Part shown: positions 51,142 to 63,025 of the stretch, one piece after another
How the letters are laid out: every line of letters begins with the position of its first letter
How positions within the stretch are numbered: the first letter of the stretch is position 1
Assembly (NCBI RefSeq): GCF_040436345.1
Contig: NC_133235.1
Location: 23,274,660 to 23,338,659, forward strand
DNA length: 64,000 nt
Reading direction: 5' to 3'
Source: Pagrus major
Lineage: Eukaryota > Chordata > Actinopteri > Spariformes > Sparidae
Position numbers and translations under genes: made by a program
Notes under the pieces: generated by a model
What the model saw: only the letters and a program-made list of their open reading frames with translations
The model's database searches: none
Told to the model about the DNA's origin: nothing

Positions 51142-53139
51142 TTAGATTTCTTTTACTTTGCCCAGGAGGATTTTGCCATTGGTGTGGTGGTGTGCAGTCC
51201 CGTTCCCATGGTGTTTCCCATTGGCCACCACAGTGATAGGTTCACTGGTCGAGCCGTTCGTTTTCGGCTTGTCGTTGCTTGGGGGTGGGCGCTTGCCCTT
51301 AATGTAGGCCTGTAACCAAAAGTTGGAGAAGAGCAGGAAGAAGAACGTGCCGTACATCCAAATGAGCAGGATCCAAAGGGGATTCTGGTAGTCACACTTT
51401 TCCATGAAGTAGTACTGGCTGATGTGGACGGAGATCAGAACAAACTGCGTCTGTGAAATGACGGGGAAAGGACAGATTGTTGTTAAAAATTTAATTTGCA
51501 ACCAGATCCATAGTAAAATTAAATAATAAATAGTTAAGGGACAGTTCACCACAAAATCAGAAACAGATTTTTCCTCTTATTCCTTCTCTCAAATATGATG
51601 GAGCTATCGCACTCGGCTTGTGGTGTTTAAAGCGCCAAAAACAAACACTTGGAAAACTCAACATCAGTGTATCTTTCCAGAAGTCATGACCCGGTTACTC
51701 AAGATAATCCACAGACCTTGTAATGAGCAGTTTCATGTCAGAACCATTTTAACTACACCCACTTGTAGTTCCTACATAAAACTGCTCACAACACAAGCAT
51801 TTTTTTTTTTGCCTATTTGAGCACCACATGCCAAAAGCCATCTAGTCCCATTATATTCGAAAGAAGGCAGACCTCTCTGAAACTTGGCAACTTGCACCAA
51901 AACGATCTAGATGTCTAAATCGCGCTACAGGTAAGAGGAAAAACTGCATTTTTTAATTTGGGGGTAAACGGTTTCTTTAAAATGGGGACCTACCAGCTGG
52001 ATGGCGGTCATGTACTTCTTCCACCACAGGTATTTCTGGAAGCGAGGTCCTGCAGCAGAGAGTCCGTAGTAGAAGTACATGATAACGTGGACGCATGCAT
52101 TCACCAAGGCGTGGAAGGAGCCCATTCCCCCTACTTCAGAGGGGAAAAATACACAGAATTGTGTCATACAACTGTACAACTGTTTCTTTGGATGCAAAGT
52201 AGTGTGAAAGTAACTGATATTCCTTGTTTCTTGTGCGTAATGTGTGCATGTACGAAGTGTTTCACATTTATATCACGCTCAGTAAACCTCACCAGGAGTC
52301 AAGGTGATGCCCCACCACCACGTCCAGGGCATGAAGGAGTGATGGAATACGTGGAGAAACGTGATCTGGCTTTGTTTCTTCCTCAGCACAAAGAATACCT
52401 TAAATAAATTAAAGATCAAACTTAAGTTAACATGCAAAAAACGGTTAAAAAAGTCACAAGGTTGAAAATTAAAATGTTGGTAGATATGGAAATGTCCTTA
52501 CTGTGTCAAGGAGTTCAATGTATTTTGAAAAGTAAAACAACCAAGCTACTTTGATCATCTGAGGGAAGAAAGAAGAAAGGTTCTGTTAAATATCTGACTG
52601 TAGACAATCCTGCAAAGACAATAATCTTTCTGTCTAAAGCCACTAGAGCGCTGTGCCTAAAGGTTTGTGTTTTTTTAAAAGGTTGAATAAATTGAACCAA
52701 ATACACTGTCACTGTTGTGTGCTTCCAGCCACCAGTCAGATTGATGCTGAATAACAGCCATTTTTCCCAGAACATCATGATGTCACAGTGAAGTTGACCT
52801 TTGAGATATAAAATGTCATCACTTTATCATTTTGCCGCCGCTGACTCTCTTCAGACACTTAGCTCCCAGTTAACACGGCCAGACCGTGACAGAGCAGCTC
52901 AGCCTCCGAGCAGACGGAGGCTCTGTGGCCGGGCTGAGTAAGCAAGGACTGCTCACCATGCCAATGGCAGCTAACTACATTTAGCAGCAGTACAGCGCTT
53001 ACTTCAGCAACACAGCTACCAGTAAGTCTACCAAAAAACTCCATAAATGACCTTGTTACTGTAACTGGCCTCTGTCATCGTTCGTTTGCAGTTACTCTAG
53101 CAACAAGTAAAAGTATTTGTCTAGAGTCATTAAATAACC

Positions 53140-53189
<50 letters not shown>

Positions 53190-54276
53190 TATGTGGAAAA
53201 AAACGCTTAAAACAGCAATTTTGACGTCATGGTGGACATTGGTGCCAAATTTGTAGAAAATTCTCTCAATGCATTTCTGGGATATGGCGTTCAAGAGAAT
53301 GGGAGTCCATGAGTCACAGTGACCTTCGACCTTCGACCACAAAAATGTAATAGGTTCCTCCTCGAGTCCAAGTGAACATTTGTACCAAATTGGAAGAATT
53401 TCCCTCAAGGCGTCAGTTGAGGTATTGCGTTTACAAGAGTGAGACGTAGGTCACAAAAACATAATAACAAACTAAAGTACTCGAGTAGAATTACTCGTTA
53501 CATTCCGTCAGTGCAAATTACTCAGCCAAAAGTTAAATCACACATGTAAGGCAGCAGTTTTAAACTATTTTGGCCTGTTTCAACTTAAAAATGTCAGTTC
53601 CAGTGTAGGCAGAACAGTTCAGGGACTTACCCGAAGAGCCTGCGGGCTACTTGAGTAGTCAATGAGGTCACATCTCCACGTGTAGGTGGTGCCCCATCCA
53701 GCCAACATGAACTGGGTGTTAGAAACACATCAGCAGCTGTTATCAACATTTCACAAACACTCTGGTTTATGATGAAAGAAACAGGAATTTTCCATCAGCA
53801 AATAACTTGTCAATCATTTTGTTTACCTCACAGACTATGTAGGCATTAAGTAAAACCATGCTGAGGTTGTAGACGATCATGGCTACGTTGAGACGGAAAG
53901 GCTTGCGGTTTGCCATCAGGCGAGGTCCGACGTACACCGAGAAGAAGACATAGCCCAACAGGATGCAGGTCATCTGTACCGGGCTCTGCATCAGTGGGTA
54001 GTCTCTGACTCGGGCATCTGGTGGAGAAAACACACACAGTCCTCATTGTCTAACATACACACATCTGGGAAGGTCAACAGTATATGCAAATTATACACGG
54101 CTTTGGGCAAATTCAAGAAAAGAAAATCTCCTTTTACACAGTATTTCACCAGTTATTCATTCATATTTCAACATAATCACAGGTGTAAATCTACAACAGA
54201 GACAAAGACACTTACCAGTCCTCGCCTGTACATAATTGTGGAATTTTAAAATGTTTGACACAGCGTCTTGCAGCAT
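51142..54276 (-). CDS. elovl1: Very-long-chain fatty acid elongase 1
   Basis: ER membrane 3-ketoacyl-CoA synthase that condenses malonyl-CoA with long-chain (about C18-C26) acyl-CoA. Seven coding exons: 54216-54276, 53827-54017, 53631-53711, 52502-52558, 52293-52398, 51994-52133, 51142-51450; 945 nt, 314 aa. Several hydrophobic segments ([54 protein letters not shown]). The catalytic histidine box HVFHH is at 146-150, preceded by FFVLRKK and followed by the conserved MPWTWWWG. The tail has a polar, His/Asn/Gly-rich stretch ([15 protein letters not shown]) longer than in human, and ends KVKEI, a KxKxx ER retrieval signal. All phases fit. Fish carry two co-orthologues (elovl1a and elovl1b); I cannot decide which from sequence alone. 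A non-coding exon lies upstream near 54,964-55,250. Confidence 0.95.
51534..51980. repeat. TTAA-flanked (piggyBac-like) MITE in an elovl1 intron
   Basis: TTAA at 51,534-51,537 and 51,977-51,980 flank inverted ends (GGGACAGTTCACC on the left; reverse complement of the right end AGAAACCGTTTACCC). The interior includes CGCACTCGGCTTGTGG and GTCATGACCCGGTTACTCAAG. It lies directly against the exon at 51,994-52,133 (13 bases between TTAA and the donor). Common family in fish. Confidence 0.7.
53141..53450. repeat. (AAT)n microsatellite followed by a dispersed repeat
   Basis: About 15 AAT units (53,141-53,188), then a region with CACAGTGACCTTCGACCTTCGACCAC, GAGTCCAAGTGAACATTTGTACC and CCCTCAAGGCGTC that I recall as a widespread fish dispersed element. 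It is in an elovl1 intron and non-coding. Confidence 0.6.
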
Positions 54277-54963
54277 GGTGACTGCTCGTTTCTCGTCCTA
54301 TTAAACCCCTGAAAAACAAAAATAAGAGAAGAGAAAGAGTTGGAAACCGGGGGATGAGGCTGAGCTGAAAGTGAGGTTGGTTGGGCAGGTGAGCTACAAA
54401 GCAACCTGTCCACCTGCTTTCCCACTGACTGAGCAAACAGGAGACAGCTGCACAGGCTCATCAAACACCCCTGAGTGCCCTTGTGTACAACCTTTGAAAA
54501 AAATAATACAGCACCTTTTACTGCCTAACCCAAGGTGGAGCATGAAATGACTCAAAAGCTTTAATTTATTTAGAAAGTCAAGGAGAAAACTACAATCTAT
54601 GGATGTTTTATGAAGGATTGTGAAACATCTGAGCTAGCTGTCACTCTAAACACAATGAAATACTCTCGTGCTGACTAACAGAGCAAGTCAAACAGGTGAG
54701 GCAAAGAACTTGGCCCATATACGGCAAACCCAGTCAAGCTACCGAGATCAGTGCTCAGCAGAGATTTCCAGTGGGGGGGGGACTACAAAATGAACAAAAG
54801 ACCACACTTCATTCAAAGCATTAAAAGTAACTAATGTTTTGTTTGTCTTATTTTACCATGTAATGGAAGTTGTATCTGACAAAACACACCAGTCATTTCT
54901 AACAGTAGCAGCACAAATGTTACATGATCTCTGCTAAAATACCTGCTTTTGTGAGTGACTCAC

Positions 54964-55250
54964 CTGCTGAGCACAAGTCCTCAGCACGCACACTCCTGTT
55001 TGTGAGGAAATCAGCTGCACAGCCAAGGCAGGCAGCACTCAGTCCAGAGGATCCAACACCAGTGAGAGGGATCAGGTAAAAGCCAAGCTGCATGCAAAGC
55101 TAGTCCAGTGCTGGTAGCCCCCAGCTGTCCTTTAGTGTCTCTGATTGTTTACTTGATATCCTACAAGAGCTGAAAGTCTCACCGGTAACAAAAAAGGAGA
55201 AAGACTGAGAGAGGAAGCAAGAGGGCGATGAGTTGAAGTGAGTGAGAAGC
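54964..55250 (-). other. Candidate elovl1 non-coding first exon
   Basis: A consensus donor, GCTCAGCAG then GTGAGT, at 54,963-54,964 (minus) pairs well with the acceptor TTTTTCAG just upstream of the coding exon (about 54,308). The region up to about 55,250 is GC-richer and purine-rich (GAGAGAGGAAGCAAGAGGG on the minus complement side). The exact start is unknown. Confidence 0.4.
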
Positions 55251-55259
55251 CGGCTGTGC

Positions 55260-58200
55260 TAAGTATGGGACCGGGATCATTCAAGTCAATTTAAACCCCA
55301 AGGCACTACTACAGAGCTCGCTAGTTTCAGAACCACACCCTGTTTCAATGCTAGGCTCCACCTTCCTGGCCTCACTTTGACTGCTTGTGATTGGCCCGTC
55401 TCAATGAATGGTGGTGAAGGAGATGAAGGCCCAGGTTAAAGAAACCAAGCCCCCAGGGATGACTGGTTCCAATAAAAACCAATAAAAAAGCATATAAGGT
55501 TTAAAAAAAAAAAGTTTTTATTGTGAAAAGTTAAACTTATATGAGGAAACTGCTGACTTTAAAGTTACAAGGTGAAAATGTATAACATGAGAAGAGTTTT
55601 AAAGAAAAGATGACATCATTTCACGTGATTTGGGCCAAAGGTGAGACCACATATCAGACATTCACAAGCTGAACGTAACATTTTCCCTTCACCCATCCCT
55701 TCCAGTGGCGTGGCACCGAGGTTGGGTTCCAGTCCAACCCTCCTAGCTATGACGAGCTCCCCTGCACCTCTGGTTTTACCTGTTCCCCGAGGACCGGCAA
55801 CACTGGGCGTGAGGAACCATAACTACTCCTCCACACGTATGATCGGCTGGAATGAAAAGAATCCGTGCACGAGAGACTGGGAAGGAGGCAGGAATCCTCA
55901 TTGTGTTTACATAGCCTATTGTATGACAGTTTAGCACATGGTGTCTCTTTGATGAATTGCAGGAAAACCCCAGATATTTAATCAGTTAAAAATAATGTAA
56001 AAGTAAATATGACATGGTGAATTTCCATTGAAAAAGATAAAGGGATTAAGAAGTGACCCACATCAAAGCAGAGCCACACGTTGGTTTTAACATTTTAAGT
56101 ATGATATTAAGAGTCAAACGCACAGCTTGTCATTTCTGCTGCTGTGGTCTCTCAGTCAAAACAAAAAAAAACACTTCAGTATCATGAAAGCGTGGCGGTC
56201 GTTGTCTTCTTTCTTAAACAACCACCATAGACCGTACTCACACGGAGGCGGTATTCCTGGAAAGCTGGAATGTTGTACCGCTGTCTTCAAGGGTACAAGT
56301 CATATAACATGGCAGTCTGACAAATTCTTATAATTTCACTGCTTCCTGATTTATTAGCGACTGTAAAGACAATGAGTAGTTTAATCCGGAGGGACGTTGA
56401 GCCATAGTTCAAGGTAAAACCCGTCTACCAACGCTACTGTTTGACATGATGCTGTTTTGATGCGATACGATTAGGAAAGGCGTAAATCATTTCAGAAATA
56501 TCTACACATGTCTTGGAGACATTTGTCAGAACCTGAAAGTGAAACAGACAGGATGTAATCAAACGGTAATGCTAACACCAGCTAACGAGTTACCAATATG
56601 TTGTTTTACCTTGAAATATGGTCGAATATGTCTCCAGAGTTTCACTGTCCATCATCTTTTCAGTTGCTGATAACTGTCAGATTACCTACATTTCTACGAC
56701 TTGCAACAAGGAACACAGCAGAATTACATTTTCCCAGAATTCAACTTTCCCACCCTAACCGTGAAGTTGGAGGAAAATGGCCTCCATTGTGAATATGGTC
56801 TATTGCTAATGAAAATCTATTTACATGCCATGTTCACGGACGAGATAATGTTTTAAAGTTTCACTCATGTTACGTTTGCTCACATTCGCCAACTACCATG
56901 TGATGTTTCCCCAGAAATTCTCGTGACAAGCGACCAATTAAACACACCGTTACCTTGAATAAAATGATGGATTTCTCTGGGTTTGAACCTTGTTGGAATC
57001 ATTTGGAACAAACAAATAAAGTTGCGTATATCTTTAAATACAATCCCTGTGCTAGACAGCTTGTCACAAAGTAAATTTTGGGGAAAACGAAAGCAACAGT
57101 CACTGCATTTGATACTTTCATATGTATTCTTGGAGGTACATGTATCAGAAAAGGCCTGAAACTTGGACAGTAGCACCTAAAAGGCCACTTGAAGGTGTGG
57201 CTCTCAGCCCCAGTTGCACTAGGTCATCAAAAACTCCAATGGAAGAGAAACTGAGCTTGTTAACATATTCAAAGATTAAGTTTCACTCATTGACCTCTAA
57301 AGAGGCCTGCTTGTTTCTGTGAAGGAGAAGCTGCACTGATTTCTTGCAAAGCTGCCAGTGTCATTAAATACAGAGAAGGATCTGGATAGTGAGTTAGTCC
57401 ATCTATGAGTGGTTGGCAATATGATAAAGACTTGATTATACCAAATATATACATTTTAATAAATTAAAAAATAATTCTGTTTATACACTCGAGATTTATC
57501 TATTAATTGGATTGTGCATTTGATTGGGACAGGGCACATTAAAGGTGCAATATGTAAGTGTCAAGTTTATACTCAAAACAAATAGTTAGCTCAGTTAGCC
57601 GTCGAGCTAGCAGTTGGGTGCTTAGGGACCAGGCGAGTATAAATGTTTACACTGCTAGCAAAGGTGCTTTGGACCAGGATTGGCTGGGGCTAGCTGGTTA
57701 GCATGCTAACTTAAGTAGATTTCTCTATCATATAGTACATAGACGTCATGGTGTCAAAACTGCTATTTATTCACATTCTCTTGATGATTTTACTTTATTT
57801 TTTAATGTTTTTAACTAAATTTCGTACATATTGCCGCTATAATGAACATCTGTGTAGAAAGACACAATGTAAACATGCCAGATTTAGCAAGAGGGATAAT
57901 TTGCATCCACGTTATCCTTGGCAGTTAACAAAAACAGTAACATTAAAGATAACAATAAACAAAGATACAAAACACACAATACTAAAACAAACCAAACTTT
58001 GTCTTTCAGACATTTATCATTATTTCTCTCATATGTTTGTGAAAATAAACACAAAAAGAAAAAGAACAAAGCAAATTAAAACATACAAATAAAGACAAAA
58101 CAAACAAGCAAACAATACAACAAACAGGGAGGAAAGGTTGGGAACAGACTGGAATAAAGACAACTTGTTTACTGCACAAAAACATCACATTCATTGATTT

Positions 58201-61200
58201 CATTTAGATGACAACGGTAGTAAAATTATTCATTCCAATATTTACACTCTAAAAATTGTAAAATAAAATAGCTGGGTTCAAAGGCACAAAAGTATTGTGG
58301 CAATTCAACCCAATATGACATAAATGTGTTTGTTGACAACTTTAAGAAAAAGTCTCCAATAAAAAAAAGTTTTCTTACTGTACACTGGATTTTAACACAA
58401 TAATTCCTGTTTGTTCACAAAAAATGTGCAGAAAACAACAAAGCATGACTCAAACATGTCAGCATTTTGCACACGGACATGTTTGTGAATGTGCGACTTG
58501 GTGTCATTGTCTCCGACCGCACAGTCAGCTGTTTTTCATAGCTGCCACATTACTGCACACTACAACATGCTCCCTGTTCTAACTTAGTCTTGTGACAGTT
58601 TAACATCGACTTCATCTTAGGTTTGGCTCAGTAGCATGATTTATCCCATAAGTAACAAAAAAACTGAACAGCATAACATTGTCTGTGGACTGTCTGCACA
58701 ACCAGAGAGGGGACAGCAGCCTCGAGACACACCGGTCGTCCCCAATTAGCCAATTGGAAAGAAAGAGACAGGAGAGATTCCTCAGGATGAGACAGAATGA
58801 ATGGATGTGCAGAATCAGAATCAGAATCAGAATCAGAAACAGATTTATTGCCAAGAAGGATTTTACACCAACAAGGAATTTGTCTAGGTGAATAAGGTGC
58901 ATACATTGAAGACAATAAACATTAAACAAACAGTGACTATAATAAATATTAAAAAGAAAAAATATTTTTTTAAAAAATATTAAAAATAGAAGATGTACAA
59001 ATTCTGCATTAATGTAATGCAAAGATATCAAGGGCGGTGATGAGTTTGAGTGCCAGAGTGCAAGAGTCAGTGTCAGTTTCAGTGTCAGTGGGGGTGGGGG
59101 TCCCGGGACTTGTTAAGGATCCCAACTGCAAAGGGGAAGAAACTGTTCATGTGGCGGGAGGTTTTGGTCCTGATGGACCGCAGCCTCCTGCCGGAGGGGA
59201 GAGTGTCAAAAAGACTGTGACCGGGATGGGAGGAATGTGGACGAGCTTTTCTCCCTGTGAGGAGTTCGTGAAACTTAAGGTGGCCAAATACAATATCACC
59301 AAAGATCATAAATTCATCTTTTGCATTCTTGCTGACACTGACGTATTTGGAATCTGACAAGTATCACTCCGAGACAAAACAGGATTCCTAGTGGTGTGTT
59401 ATCAGATAAAGACTGTGCTTGCTCGCTGTGTTACATCCATTTCTTGACAAGCTATCGGGTCAAAAACATGACAATAACTGTAATCCAACCTTTACTGACA
59501 ACTGTTATACACTCTGGATCTGACAGCCATGAAACAGGGTCAGCTGTGATCCTGTTTAACAGTTCGGGTTTCTCATTTGAACAAATGAACGCTGACTCAA
59601 AAGGGGGGCGAGGTTTTCTCCTCCAGCCACGCTTTCCTTTGAAACTCACCCTCTAACATGCTAATGACTGAAACGTCTCCGAGAGGAAAAAACAAACGGG
59701 GCCTGTTTTTGTCTTGTAGTAACACGACTGTTTTGAGCTTCATTCAATCAGACACTTTACAGTTAATGATTAATTATAGCAGTTCAATTTTATGGAGAAA
59801 TATCAGCAGCTAATCGGCCTTTAAGATCCAACTTAAATAATGGACCATCCAATAAAGAGATTCTGGGTTTAACCTCATTGATTTTATTCACAGTGAACAC
59901 AAACATGTTTATTTTTACTTTATTTTCAACAACAACAACAACAACAATAATAAAAATAAAACACTGTGGTGGGTTTCTTTCACAGACAAGCTTGTGGACA
60001 AACTGCTAAAGGTCATTATAAAATAAAATGTTCTTTATAACATAGCAGCAGTAAAACATTTTTTGTAATTTGATTTTGTTTATAAATCACTCCATGATAA
60101 ATCAAATTATTATCTGCACCACTTCCAAATGTCATCGTGTTGTATTTATTTAGTGCTGTTGGGCTGAGTCTGCGCCTGGTTTTGAGAAAAATGTCACACC
60201 AACTCAGAAAAGTTCAAAATGATCTCAAGTGCGTAACAGCGACACTTAGAGGCCAAACAGTTAACTACAACAAAAGAGCTCAACAGACAAGAGGGAAATC
60301 AAATGATAAATGTTTGATTTGTTACCTGGACTGAGTCCTCGCCCATCTTCGGCCATCTGCATCTGTGTAGTCTCTGTTTAAAAGAAAACCATCATCAAGT
60401 TTAATTCATGAAGTCTATTTTTTTCTTGTACGTTTTTTTCTTTTTCCTTGTATTCATTTTTTAAATATTTTTCTATATTTTTATTGGATCATCGTCTATT
60501 GATTTTTTTTTGTTTATTTTGTGTTTTTTGTTGACATTTGGCACAATTTTTCCAAATTATGTTATATACATTTTTATTGTTTTTTGTGTTTTCTGACACA
60601 TTTAATCATCTGATTTTTTCTTATCTTATGTGTGAGCAAATACAGACTTTTATTAACTTTCTTAATTGCTCTATAAACTTTTAACACATTTCTTGTGAGG
60701 GCTAATAAATGTATTATAATCTAACAACAAATGTATTTATTATGCTATTATTAACACTTATATAGTCTTATTAATGTTTATAAGCAGCTTATGCAGGCTT
60801 ACAAGGGTCTGTGTGTCTTATTTGTCCCATTCACTAATACAATTCAGCATTGGTTTGGAGTCACTGGGTCACATGACATGGAAGCCATTGAAAAAAAAGC
60901 CACTGTCTTATAAAAATATTTTTGCTAAATAAATACATAACACATTAGCAATCAAAATAAGTGTGCTACATAAAATCAGTTTACTATAAGTTTTTTAAAT
61001 CACAATTTTCACTAATATCATCAAGTCAGCATGAAGAAACATTGTTTTTGTGTAAATCAAACAAACAATAGGGTCATTTATTGATGGTCCCTGAATCAGC
61101 CTCCAGCGCAGCACGAGGCTCTGGGAGGCAGCTAACCGTCCTCCTGCTGCCAACACTGGCTGAAACTGAGAAAGAGACGCCGCTGGGTGTCTCCGGAGTG

Positions 61201-61740
61201 AATGTCTGTCCAATATCCAGCCTAAAACTAACTTCACCGCGGTCAGAAACCATTGCGTAATGTTACTCGTGACAACATAGAAGTTATCTAAGTACGGATT
61301 AGAAACTTCCTGCTTGCTTGGTGCCCCACTGGATGCACTTGGTGCCCTCTTGTCTTTGTGTTGCCCCTGCCCCTCAGACAGGCTGAGTCCTCCCCTGTAA
61401 ACACAGCCTGTCTCCTCTGACTGGCCTGTTTTCTTTGTTTAAAAACAAGCTTTGGCTCTGACTTCACTGTATCTTGATATAGGCCTGCTAATAAAAAGTT
61501 AACATTTAAATATCACACAACATAACCTCATCTCTGAGCTGTAGAGCAGAGACCTCACCTATATATACCTGCTCTGAACGGGATTAAAGGTGTGTCACCT
61601 TTTGCCTCAGCAGGGAACACTTACATAAACCTTATCAGCTGTGGAGTGACACCCTTGTTGGCTACACCTGTACTGGGGAAACCCCAATTTAATTAGTCAC
61701 ACGTCAGATTGGACAACATCACCACACACTTTAAAGTAAA
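55260..61740. other. Spacer between elovl1 and bok
   Basis: No supported exon. Repeats: about 56,600-57,060, the same family as the cdc20 intron MITE (reverse orientation; AACGGTG, TTCAAACCC-type core); about 57,537-57,725, beginning TTAAAGGTGCAATATGTAAG; and 58,810-59,340, described separately. An (ACA)n run is near 59,930-59,950, and 60,400-60,650 is T-rich. The region around 61,080-61,260 resembles coding only by chance. Confidence 0.4.
58810..59340 (-). repeat. Retroposon-like repeat with (GAATCA)n end
   Basis: Starts with four GAATCA-type units at about 58,811-58,838, then TTTATTGCCAAGAAGG and GGAATTTGTCTAGGTG, and further on GAAACTGTTCATGTGGCGGG and GATGGACCGCAGCCTCCTGCCGG. This combination is a frequent fish retroposon 3' region; the short-repeat end suggests it is oriented on the minus strand. 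Not protein coding as it stands. Confidence 0.5.
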
Positions 61741-62226
61741 GCTTTAGTGGAAGAAAATGTCTGGTGAGGTCAATCTGCCCAGATTTGTGAATGGACATGC
61801 AGCTGCGGTTGATTTGTCTCCCTCTGCCTGCCGTAGAGAGGTTTTTTTTCTTGGTAAGCAGGCGTCTAACTCCTCCTCCGGGCTTCCCCTCACAGTGAAA
61901 CCAACGCGTCCACGGGAAGGTGGAACAACAGGTAGGCGTCCTCCAGCTGCGTCCCGCGGCTCAGTCGGTGATTCGCGGGGAAACAAGTGGACCGAGCAGC
62001 ACACCATGGTCTCCCCTGGACATGAGACATGAGACACATCTTCGCCTTTTGTGGGTTTTCTTGATGGTCAGGAAACGCTTCTTTTGAGAGGAGAGACTTT
62101 CGGGCTGTTTTTAAAAAAAAACAATTTTCCGGCTTGGAAACACCTCAAACACACTGACAGGTTCCCTGATTAATTAATTAATTAATTGATTGGAGAGGAC
62201 ATCTCAATGTGGACACGCCGTTGAAG
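61741..62226 (+). other. bok upstream region and non-coding first exon
   Basis: A clean donor (GTTGAAG then GTAAGC at 62,227) ends a plausible 5' UTR exon; its acceptor is CCCTGCAG before 62,689. Upstream, TATATATAC at about 61,560 and a CpG-richer block at 61,870-61,990 may form the promoter. The start of the exon is not fixed by sequence. Short ORFs on both strands here have no family features. Confidence 0.4.
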
Positions 62227-62802
62227 GTAAGCGTGGCTCTTTCTGCCTAGATCTTTATTAAATCTTTATAATACTCTACTCTTTATCAGGCGACTTCATG
62301 CTGCACTGAAAAACGGATGCATTTTTTAATCTGAAATCACGATAAGACTGTTTCTGTCCTAGCAGCAAAAAACAAAACAAAAAAACAAACACAAAATATA
62401 TATTCCCCTTGTCATCTTGTGGTATCAGCTTGCTGTTGCATAATCCAAGAAGTGTAGCAATATCTTGACTATCCCACCATGTGACTCACAACAATAACGC
62501 CTCCATCATATTCTTATGTAAGTTCCTGCTCAGTTTTAGACTCCGGGTGTCTTTTATATACCCAAAGTATGTATGGACAGCAGGGATGGTTGTTAATTTA
62601 ATCACTGAAGCTGCTCAAGCACCTTTCAAGATAAATACTGACCATTTTGCTCAAGCTGCCTCTAACTAAGGATTTTCTCTCCCTGCAGATTTTGTCCTCG
62701 GTGTTAAACTTGGCTCCTCTGGGATAAAGAGAGGACACACCGAGACTTCGCTGATCCCAAGAGGTCAGACAGCTCACTGACCCAGATCCCCTGCAGGAGG
62801 AC

Positions 62803-63025
62803 ATGGAGGTCCTGCGGCGGTCCTCTGTGTTCGCTGCAGAGGTCCTGGATGTGTTTGACCGCTCGTTGTCTGAGAAGGAGCTGGTGTCCCAGTCCAAAGC
62901 CTTGTGCAGGGACTACATACTGTCCAGGCTCAACCAGACTGGACTGGGATGGTCCAAAGCTGAACTCAACCTCTCTCCCTCAAACGCAGCGCTCACTGAG
63001 GTCTCTATGGTTCTTCTCTGTCTTG
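62803..63025 (+). CDS. bok: Bcl-2-related ovarian killer, first coding exon (partial)
   Basis: Pro-apoptotic Bcl-2 family effector acting at ER and mitochondrial membranes. The exon begins at 62,689; the ATG at 62,803 starts MEVLRRSSVFAAEVLDVFDR, matching vertebrate BOK, followed by KELVSQSKALCRDYILSRL (helix 1 region) and ALTEVSMVLLCLG. It ends at a strong donor (CTTG then GTAAGA, phase 1). In human BOK the same point (LLRLG followed by DELE) lies within the BH3 motif, so the second half of BH3 must be on the next exon, outside the window. Fish have boka and bokb; the copy is not resolved. The remaining 63,026-64,000 is intron. Confidence 0.93.

Noticed and set aside
53139-53408. Frame ending in poly-Tyr
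   Set aside because: Product of the (AAT)n microsatellite read on the minus strand together with an adjacent dispersed repeat.
61744-62037. Overlapping 90+ codon frames on both strands upstream of bok
   Set aside because: GC-rich promoter or 5' UTR sequence gives long frames by chance on both strands; no domain or homology is recognised.
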